Assembly (NCBI RefSeq): GCF_028802875.1
Contig: NZ_JARAMP010000009.1
Span: forward strand, 1 to 64,000
Source of the DNA: Seohaeicola sp024304985
GTDB taxonomy: Bacteria > Pseudomonadota > Alphaproteobacteria > Rhodobacterales > Rhodobacteraceae
Direction of reading: 5' to 3'
DNA: 64,000 nucleotides
Part shown: piece by piece, positions 58,568-64,000 of the stretch
Numbering within the stretch: the stretch's first letter is position 1
Layout of the letters: the number at the start of each line of letters is the position of its first letter
Position numbers and translations under genes: made by a program
Notes under the pieces: generated by a model
The model's database searches: none
Seen by the model: the letters and a program-made list of their open reading frames with translations, nothing else
Told to the model about the DNA's origin: nothing

Positions 58568-59662
58568 ATGGGACCCTTTCCGCATGACGCCCCCAAGGCC
58601 CGTATCACCCCCCAGAACCCCGCCGGCACGGACGGGTTCGAATTCGTGGAGTTCGCCCATCCCGAGCCCGAGGCGCTGCGCGATCTGTTCTCCAAGATGG
58701 GCTATACGCTGACCGGACGGCACAAGACCAAGGATATCGAGCTTTGGCAGCAGGGCGATATCACCTATATCGTGAACGCCGAACCGGGTTCGATGGCGAC
58801 GCGTTTTGTCGAGGAGCACGGGCCCTGTGCGCCGTCAATGGGCTGGCGGGTCGTGGATGCGGGCAAGGCACTGGCCCATGCGGTGGCGCAGGGGGCCGAG
58901 GAATATACCGGTGACGACAAGACGCTGGATGTGCCCGCGATTGTCGGGATCGGCGGATCGCTGATCTATTTCATCGACGAGTATTATGAAACCAGCCCAT
59001 ATAACCGCGAATTCGACTGGCTGACCCAGTCCAAGCCGGAAGGTGTGGGGTTCTTCTACCTCGATCACCTGACCCACAATGTCTACAAGGGGAATATGGA
59101 CAAGTGGTTCGCCTTCTATGCGAAGATCTTCAATTTCCGCGAGATCCGCTTCTTCGATATCGAGGGCAAGTATACCGGCCTGTTCAGCCGCGCGTTGACC
59201 TCGCCTTGCGAACGGATCCGCATCCCGATCAATGAGGATCGCGGCGAAACCGGGCAGATCGTGTCATACCTCAAGAAATACAATGGCGAAGGTATCCAGC
59301 ATATCGCCGTTGGGACCGACAGGCTCTATGACGCGACGGATGAGATCCATGACCGAGGCATCCGCTTCATGCCCGCACCGCCTGCGGCCTATTACGAGCT
59401 GAGCAAGACCCGCGTGCAGGGGCATGAGGAGCCGATCGACCGGATGGCCAAGCATGGCATCCTGATCGACGGGGAAGGTGTGGTGGATGGGGGCGAGACC
59501 AAGATCCTGCTCCAGATCTTCTCGAAGACCGTGATCGGGCCGATCTTCTTCGAGTTCATCCAGCGCAAGGGCGATGACGGCTTCGGCGAGGGCAACTTCA
59601 AGGCGCTGTTCGAATCGATCGAACAGGAACAGATCAACGCCGGTGAATTCGCGGCCGAGTGA
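58568..59662 (+). CDS. hpd: 4-hydroxyphenylpyruvate dioxygenase
   Basis: A 364-residue non-heme iron(II) dioxygenase that converts 4-hydroxyphenylpyruvate to homogentisate in tyrosine degradation. Two vicinal-oxygen-chelate domains are present. The iron ligands are visible: His167 (DHLTHNV), His245 (IQHIAV) and Glu329 (FFEFIQRKGDDGFGEGNF). GAGAC precedes the ATG. It is alone, divergent from an Lrp regulator; the homogentisate pathway genes are not next to it here. A terminator follows. Confidence 0.96.
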   Translation: MGPFPHDAPKARITPQNPAGTDGFEFVEFAHPEPEALRDLFSKMGYTLTGRHKTKDIELWQQGDITYIVNAEPGSMATRFVEEHGPCAPSMGWRVVDAGKALAHAVAQGAEEYTGDDKTLDVPAIVGIGGSLIYFIDEYYETSPYNREFDWLTQSKPEGVGFFYLDHLTHNVYKGNMDKWFAFYAKIFNFREIRFFDIEGKYTGLFSRALTSPCERIRIPINEDRGETGQIVSYLKKYNGEGIQHIAVGTDRLYDATDEIHDRGIRFMPAPPAAYYELSKTRVQGHEEPIDRMAKHGILIDGEGVVDGGETKILLQIFSKTVIGPIFFEFIQRKGDDGFGEGNFKALFESIEQEQINAGEFAAE

Positions 59663-59683
59663 TCGTGCCGCATGAGAGACAAG

Positions 59684-59714
59684 AAACGCCTCCGGTCTGC
59701 CGGGGGCGTTTTTG
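59684..59714 (+). terminator. Rho-independent terminator of hpd
   Basis: AAACGCC (59684-59690) plus CCGG pairs with CCGG plus GGCGTTT, loop TCTG, then a T-run (GTTTTTG). It starts 22 bp after the hpd stop. Confidence 0.88.
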
Positions 59715-59725
59715 TTTTCGGGGCC

Positions 59726-59742
59726 TGTCCCATCGTGGGACA
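59726..59742 (+). repeat. 17-bp palindrome, copy 2 (with T-run)
   Basis: TGTCCCATCGTGGGACA, identical to the copy at 54165-54181 when both are read in the direction of the preceding gene. Here TTTTTT follows (59744-59749), so the hairpin could also act as a second terminator behind that of hpd. Confidence 0.65.
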
Positions 59743-59840
59743 TTTTTTGGCATGAATGATATCAATGGGTTACGCGGACGCGTTTACCATATATTAAGGG
59801 TTTGGCGCTGTGTTGCGTGCGGAACGCGAAGGGCGGATTT

Positions 59841-61417
59841 TGTTGAAAAAGTCGGCATTAGAACGCGTTGAGGGCTGCCCTCATGCTCGGGTGTCGCCGT
59901 TTGGTTCGGGCAATCGCCCGTCGCGCCGCCTTGAGGCGTCTATCTGGCCGCTCAGATCATGCCGTGGCCTCCGAGTTGGCGCACTGAGGCCGCAGCTTCG
60001 CGAGTTTTCGGAGGTTCTGGGCGATGGCGGCGAGGAGGAATTCGTCTTTGGCACCATTGGGACCGCGCAGGCGTAGCCGGTTCAGGCCGAGGATGCGCTT
60101 CAAGTGGGCGAAGAGCATCTCCACCTTCTTCCGCTTGTCTCGGGATACCTTGTAGGCCTTGGTCTTGCGGCATTCGCGGGCGAACTCGCGTGCTTCCTCA
60201 TGGGGTTCACGGGTGACGTATCGGGCCTCCGCTTTCGGGCAGCAGATTTCCTTGGATGGACAGGCCTGACATGTCGCCTTCAAGGCACGATATTTCTTCC
60301 GCCCGCCGGTGTCCTGACCCCTGTTCGGATCGGAGTAGTTCCGGCGATATTGCTTGAGAGCGTGTCCCTCGGGGCAGATGTATTGATCATTCGCCTCGTC
60401 CCATTCGAAGTCGGATCTGGACCAGGTGCCATCGGTCCGCTCTGATTTATCGATGACAGGGATGAAGGGGATGATGCTGCGCTTTTCGACCAGCCATCCA
60501 AGGTTCTCAGCGTTGCCATATGCCGTGTCGGCCGCCAGCCAATCCGGTCGAATGCCGAACCGCTTCTCCGTCCTGTCCAGCATGATCCGCGAGGCTCCGA
60601 CCTCAGCCTGACGGATCGCTCTCGTGGCTTCGACATCCATGATCACCGAACTCTTGGTGTCGATCAGGTAGTTGGTGGCATAGGCAAAATACGGGCGGCT
60701 TTCCTCGGCGCGGGTCCATTGCGCAGCCGGATCGGACTTCGCCACGAACTTCGGCTGGACCGGCGACGCGGCCCCGAAGGCGGCATCGTCGAGTGTCTCC
60801 AGGTATTCCCGCGCCGCCCGGGTCCCGGCCTCACGCGCGACCTCCGGGCTCCAGTCCTCAGCTGCGATTGACCGGGCCTTGTTGGCGTCAGCGGAGATCA
60901 GGCTGGCATCCACGGCAAAACCCTCGCCGGACACCAGGCCCTCCCTCAGGCACCGCTCGACCGTGGCCTCGAAGATCTGTCGCAGCAGATTGCTGTCGCG
61001 AAACTTGCCATGGCGATACCGCGAGAACGTCGAGTGATCCGGGACCTTGCCCTCCAGGCCCAGCCGACAGAACCACCGATAAGCGAGGTTCAGATGGACC
61101 TCGTCGCAGAGGCGACGTTCCGACCGGATGCCCATGACGTAACCAATGACCAGCATCCGGATGATCAGCTCTGGATCAATCGAGGGACGCCCGAGGTGAC
61201 TGTAGAAGGGGCGCACGGCCTCCCGCATCCCATCCACGTCGAGGAAACGGTCGATCTCGCGAAGCATATGACCGGAAGGAACATGACGCTCCAGATCGAA
61301 GTCATAGAACAACTGTGCCGGTGCCGTTTGGGTGCCCATCATGACGAAATCCTCCAATCCCCTCATAATCAAGTGAATCAAAGGACTTGCCGCGCTGCAA
61401 CAAAGACTTTTTCAACA
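59841..61417 (-). mobile_element. IS1182-family insertion sequence
   Basis: A 1,577-bp element bounded by perfect 13-bp inverted repeats: TGTTGAAAAAGTC at 59841-59853 and GACTTTTTCAACA at 61405-61417. It contains a single transposase gene on the minus strand. GGCGGAT occurs close to both ends (59832-59838 and 61423-61429), which could reflect a target duplication with imprecise borders. Both ends are intact, so it may be active. Confidence 0.85.
59957..61342 (-). CDS. IS1182-family transposase
   Basis: A 461-residue DDE transposase. N-terminal DUF772 part: YDFDLERHVPSGHMLREID and HLGRPSIDPELIIRMLVIGY. The catalytic residues are visible as Asp in AVDASLISADA, Asp in AADTAYGNAENLGW and Glu in VEMLFAHLKRILGLNRLRL. 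Between them is the IS1182-type insertion with a Cys motif (CQACPSKEICC). GGAGG precedes the ATG at 61342. No frameshift or stop interrupts it, so it appears functional. Confidence 0.93.
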   Translation of the reverse strand: MMGTQTAPAQLFYDFDLERHVPSGHMLREIDRFLDVDGMREAVRPFYSHLGRPSIDPELIIRMLVIGYVMGIRSERRLCDEVHLNLAYRWFCRLGLEGKVPDHSTFSRYRHGKFRDSNLLRQIFEATVERCLREGLVSGEGFAVDASLISADANKARSIAAEDWSPEVAREAGTRAAREYLETLDDAAFGAASPVQPKFVAKSDPAAQWTRAEESRPYFAYATNYLIDTKSSVIMDVEATRAIRQAEVGASRIMLDRTEKRFGIRPDWLAADTAYGNAENLGWLVEKRSIIPFIPVIDKSERTDGTWSRSDFEWDEANDQYICPEGHALKQYRRNYSDPNRGQDTGGRKKYRALKATCQACPSKEICCPKAEARYVTREPHEEAREFARECRKTKAYKVSRDKRKKVEMLFAHLKRILGLNRLRLRGPNGAKDEFLLAAIAQNLRKLAKLRPQCANSEATA

Positions 61418-61589
61418 GCATCGGCGGATAGCGGACCTTCTCTGCAAGCGCGAACCATCCATGCCGTGACGTCTGGGTCCGACATTCGCGCGGCCCTGAA
61501 ATGGAGTAATTCGCGGCACCGTTGCGTAGTGGCAGTGAGCCCAAAGCAACATCTATGTGAGTACGTTGGGGCGTGGTATCCTTGGTCGC

Positions 61590-62213
61590 ATGATGATTTC
61601 CGATATCCAAGATTACTTCACCAGAGGGTGCGGGCGCTGCGACCGCTTTGATACGAAAGATTGCTCCACCAAACTCTGGGAGAGCGGCCTCGCGAGGCTG
61701 CGTGAGATTTGTCTCGCAGCTGATCTGAAGGAAACTGTCAAATGGGGGCACCCCTGCTACATGCACGCGGGTCGCAATATTGCGATCATCGGCGCGCTTC
61801 GTGGGGACTTTCGCTTAAGCTTCTTTGAAGCGGGTTTGATGAAAGACCCTGACCGTGTGTTGGAGAAACAGGGGCCAAACACGCGGCATCCTGACATGAT
61901 CCGGTTCACTTCGACCAGTCAGGTATCGAACATGGAAGGCACGATTTCCGCCTATCTGGATGAAGCCAAATGCTATGCTGAAAAGGGCATAACGGCCCCG
62001 AAAGATAACAGCGCGCCAGTCCTGCCAGACGAGTTGGCGGAAGCACTTGACGCAGATGCCGAGCTGGCCGATGCCTTTCACGCGCTAACGCGCGGTCGTC
62101 AGCGAAGTTATGTCATCAATCTGAATGGCGCAAAGAAGTCTGAGACGCGCGTAGCGCGGATCGCGCAGTTCCGCGACAAAATCATCGCTGGCAAGGGTGC
62201 GCTGGAGCGCTGA
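61590..62213 (+). CDS. YdeI/DUF1801-family protein
   Basis: A 207-residue protein with an N-terminal DUF1801 fold (about 8-125, VKWGHPCYMHAGRNIAIIGAL and DFRLSFFEAGLM) and a C-terminal YdeI/OmpD-associated segment (LPDELAEALDADAELADAFHALTRGRQRSYV, with ARIAQFRDKIIAGKG). The function is poorly known in the family. Its base composition is less GC-rich than the core genes, and it lies just after an IS. It may have been acquired with it. Confidence 0.85.
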   Translation: MMISDIQDYFTRGCGRCDRFDTKDCSTKLWESGLARLREICLAADLKETVKWGHPCYMHAGRNIAIIGALRGDFRLSFFEAGLMKDPDRVLEKQGPNTRHPDMIRFTSTSQVSNMEGTISAYLDEAKCYAEKGITAPKDNSAPVLPDELAEALDADAELADAFHALTRGRQRSYVINLNGAKKSETRVARIAQFRDKIIAGKGALER

Positions 62214-62478
62214 AGGGTATTCACGGTGAACGGCAGCAAAGTCCGCTCTACCGACCTTCACCCTCCAGAAATGCTGCAAGATGCATGAATGGCAGCTTCG
62301 TTGAAGTCGCAGCGCAGCGGTAGAACCCCCGGTCTATGGCAGGTCTGGGCCTGATGCGACGCTATCCATTTCTGAAGGTGCTATAGGGATGATGCTGCGC
62401 CACAGCGTGACGGCGGGCAAAACATGTGCAAATGTCCGAATGCAAATCCGCTTTGGATTGCAGAAAAAGGAATATGCT

Positions 62479-62763
62479 ATGTCTTATTCTACAATATCAC
62501 TCTGGGATGTGACGGAATGGACCGATGCCCATGAGGCGCTTGCACGGGATAAGTTTGTGCCCATGGTCATGTCTGTCGGGGCAGACCGCGTTCAGATGGT
62601 TCGCACGGGCGACAAAAGCTTTTGCGTCATAACTGAATATGCCGACGCGCAGAAAGCAGAAAAAGCACAAAAACGCATCGCGGAAATTCGTAGCCAAGCT
62701 GCGGAAGAATTACCGATGACGATGGCCAGTGCGTCCGCTGGATCAGTTTTCGCGCACGGTTGA
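62479..62763 (+). CDS. Small protein with possible dimeric α/β-barrel fold, hypothetical
   Basis: A 94-residue protein: ISLWDVTEWTDAHEAL, VMSVGADRVQMVRTGDKSFCVITEYADAQKAEKAQKRIAEIR, ending in a short tail SAGSVFAHG. The β-α-β-β pattern resembles the ferredoxin-like antibiotic-monooxygenase (ABM) fold, but no catalytic signature is evident. AAAAAGGA lies before the ATG at 62479. Composition is distinctly less GC-rich than the surroundings. A strong terminator follows. Family uncertain. Confidence 0.7.
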   Translation: MSYSTISLWDVTEWTDAHEALARDKFVPMVMSVGADRVQMVRTGDKSFCVITEYADAQKAEKAQKRIAEIRSQAAEELPMTMASASAGSVFAHG

Positions 62764-62788
62764 TCGACTCTGAATGTCATAACATACC

Positions 62789-62823
62789 TGCGGCGCGATT
62801 GACTGATCGCGCCGCATCTTTTT
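62789..62823 (+). terminator. Strong rho-independent terminator
   Basis: TGCGGCGCGAT (62789-62799) pairs perfectly with ATCGCGCCGCA (62806-62816), loop TGACTG, followed by TCTTTTT. It ends the transcript of the small hypothetical gene. From here to 63055 I see no convincing gene. Confidence 0.92.
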
Positions 62824-63055
62824 GCAATACCCAATGCGTGAGTCTTGCCCGATTACTGACGCTCTGGCCAATTGTGCTTGGACGCGGGGCTGTGTCACAG
62901 CTCGAAGGATTGCCAAGCCAGAAACACCGCGAAAAGGATGGATGTCTGTCTTGGGGACGCTGCGCCCCGCGCGTGAATGATGTTAACCGACGGATTGGGG
63001 CCGGGCTTACCTTCGATCTGGTGCTGCTGACGCCCGTTTTCGTCGCCTTCCCCCA

Positions 63056-64000
63056 TCACCCCCTTGGCATGGTCAGGACGATGGAGCGGTTGCCTTTGAC
63101 GTAGCTGAGTTCGTTCTCGCCGATCGCGCGGACCTGGCCGCCGTCGAGGCGGTCGCCGACCTGCACTTTCTGGTAGCGGCCATTGGACAGGCGCACCAGC
63201 GCGCGGCGGTTCGAGGGTTGGCCGTAGACGCCGATCAGGTTGACCTGACGCAGGTTGATCGCGCCGCGCACCGTGGCCTGTTGGGCGACGGATGCGGAGG
63301 ACGGGATCTGCGGCGCGGCGCTGCGCGGGGCCGAGAGGGCTGCGGCGGAGGCCACCTGTTGCGGCGCTTGCCGCAGGGTCTCGCGGGTGGTTTCGACCGT
63401 GCTGCTGAAATCGCGCGGTCGGGCGAGGGGTTTGAGCGAACTGGCAATGGCCAGTTCCGTGGCGTTGGCGCGGGCTTCGGCCTCGTCCTCATCGGCCTCG
63501 TCATCGGTGTCGACGATGGGCACATCGGGCTCGCGCAGGGCGAGGGCTACGGCGGCCAGTGTCGCGGGCCGGGGGCGGGGGCGCACTTCGGCCAGTTCGC
63601 TGCGGCTTAGCCCGCCCAGTTGCGCGCGCTCGTTGCTTTCGATCAGCGTGTCCGGGCGCAGGCGAGGGCGCAAGCGCGCCACGCCGGCCTCTGCCTCTGC
63701 GTCGGCCTCGGTGTCGGTGCCGGGCGTGCGTTCGAACCGGGTCGGCATGCCGGGCGGGGTCACGGCAGGGCGGCCCGTATAAACAACGGCCCCTTCGGGT
63801 GTCACCGCCCCTTCGGGCGTGGCGACAACCAAGCCGCGCGGGTCCAGATCATAGGTCGTGCCGGGTGCCGCAGGGTTGGACTGTGCGGCGGGGCGCTGGT
63901 CTGTGGGGGCGCGCCCCTCGGGCAGGGCGACGGCATCGAAATTCTGCAACCGCGTGTCGATCGAGGCGAGGTAGAGATCATCCAGCGTCGCCGCAGGGGG
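63056..64000 (-). CDS. Pro/Ala/Arg-rich protein with GspC/PilP-like C-terminus (partial)
   Basis: The frame runs open to the right window edge, so the N-terminus is missing; 314 codons are present. Most of it is low-complexity: Pro/Arg-rich (RPRLRPDT, EVRPRPRPATL), Glu/Asp-rich (DTDDEADEDEAEARAN) and Ala-rich stretches. The final 70 residues form a compact β-rich domain (NLIGVYGQPSNRRALVRLSNGRYQKV then VGDRLDGGQVRAIGEN), similar in pattern to the GspC/PilP homology-region fold of secretion and pilus proteins. The similarity is by pattern only. The protein is probably membrane- or envelope-associated, with the N-terminus outside the window. Confidence 0.6.
   Translation of the reverse strand, partial: PPAATLDDLYLASIDTRLQNFDAVALPEGRAPTDQRPAAQSNPAAPGTTYDLDPRGLVVATPEGAVTPEGAVVYTGRPAVTPPGMPTRFERTPGTDTEADAEAEAGVARLRPRLRPDTLIESNERAQLGGLSRSELAEVRPRPRPATLAAVALALREPDVPIVDTDDEADEDEAEARANATELAIASSLKPLARPRDFSSTVETTRETLRQAPQQVASAAALSAPRSAAPQIPSSASVAQQATVRGAINLRQVNLIGVYGQPSNRRALVRLSNGRYQKVQVGDRLDGGQVRAIGENELSYVKGNRSIVLTMPRG

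Noticed and set aside
59752..59840. A gene truncated by the IS1182-family element
   Set aside because: A short ATG frame runs into the left IS end, but its codons resemble no family and no continuation is seen on the right of the element.
62830..63055. An open frame between the strong terminator and the Pro/Arg-rich gene
   Set aside because: It begins in the previous gene's stop region, crosses the terminator hairpin and shows no protein features.

Overview
The window looks like chromosomal DNA of an alphaproteobacterium of the Rhodobacteraceae (Roseobacter/Paracoccus relatives). The evidence is a GC-rich sequence, a heterotetrameric sarcosine oxidase operon, a CarD-like regulator beside fdxA, MmcB with an alphaproteobacterial GTTC-N7-GTTC SOS box, a tRNA-His with A73 and no encoded G-1, GANTC (CcrM-type) sites upstream of rpoD, and short intergenic repeats of a kind I associate with this family. 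This placement is inference from gene content; no search was run.

Layout. 0-7.2 kb: 3' end of a spermidine-synthase-like gene, a GntR regulator divergent from a TauE/SafE permease, an IS66 transposase remnant, tRNA-Glu, recJ, hom, a lipoprotein divergent from a TetR regulator, and a small membrane protein. 7.2-10.1 kb: three overlapping minus-strand genes for TadE/TadG-like proteins, one with a von Willebrand A domain. 10.5-17.5 kb: NAD(P)-glutamate dehydrogenase, then soxBDAG, which oxidises sarcosine to glycine, and a small secreted protein. 17.6-21.8 kb: dnaG and rpoD, with a relaxed DnaA box before dnaG and four helically phased GANTC sites before rpoD. 21.9-22.8 kb: two tandem secreted paralogues. 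22.9-33.5 kb: nrdR-ribD, then a minus-strand capsule block (kpsS, polysaccharide export lipoprotein, kpsC), then ribE, an MBL-fold exported protein, ribB with a degenerate RibA-like domain, ribH and nusB. 33.6-38.7 kb: nitronate monooxygenase, RidA, an ECF sigma/anti-sigma pair, a small membrane protein, a gene-poor stretch, mmcB, small genes and tRNA-His. 38.7-46.5 kb: DUF6476-type protein divergent from rluD, rpoH with its own heat-shock-type promoter, a DksA-like zinc finger, GNAT, oligoendopeptidase, and an ATP-dependent DNA ligase plus its associated exonuclease. 46.6-59.7 kb: FAH-family hydrolase, lysophospholipase-like hydrolase, SCP2 protein, TPR protein, Suv3-like helicase, S4 protein, fdxA, carD, cobS/cobT, a KefB-type antiporter, and an Lrp regulator divergent from hpd. 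59.8-62.8 kb: an apparently complete IS1182-family element (1,577 bp between its inverted repeats) followed by two small genes in DNA that looks less GC-rich. The right edge holds the 3' part of a Pro/Arg-rich protein that continues past the window.

Most genes are core housekeeping. The themes that join neighbours are riboflavin synthesis (ribD, ribE, ribB, ribH), replication/transcription control (dnaG, rpoD, nrdR, rpoH, carD, nusB), DNA damage (recJ, mmcB, ligase/exonuclease) and amino-acid/one-carbon catabolism (gdh, sox, hpd). I saw no CRISPR array, rRNA, prophage or obvious defence island. The best candidates for follow-up are regulatory sites: the GANTC cluster, DnaA boxes, SOS box, RpoH promoter and a two-copy 17-bp palindrome. 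Also of interest are an unexplained 250-bp stretch before mmcB and the capsule block inside the rib locus.
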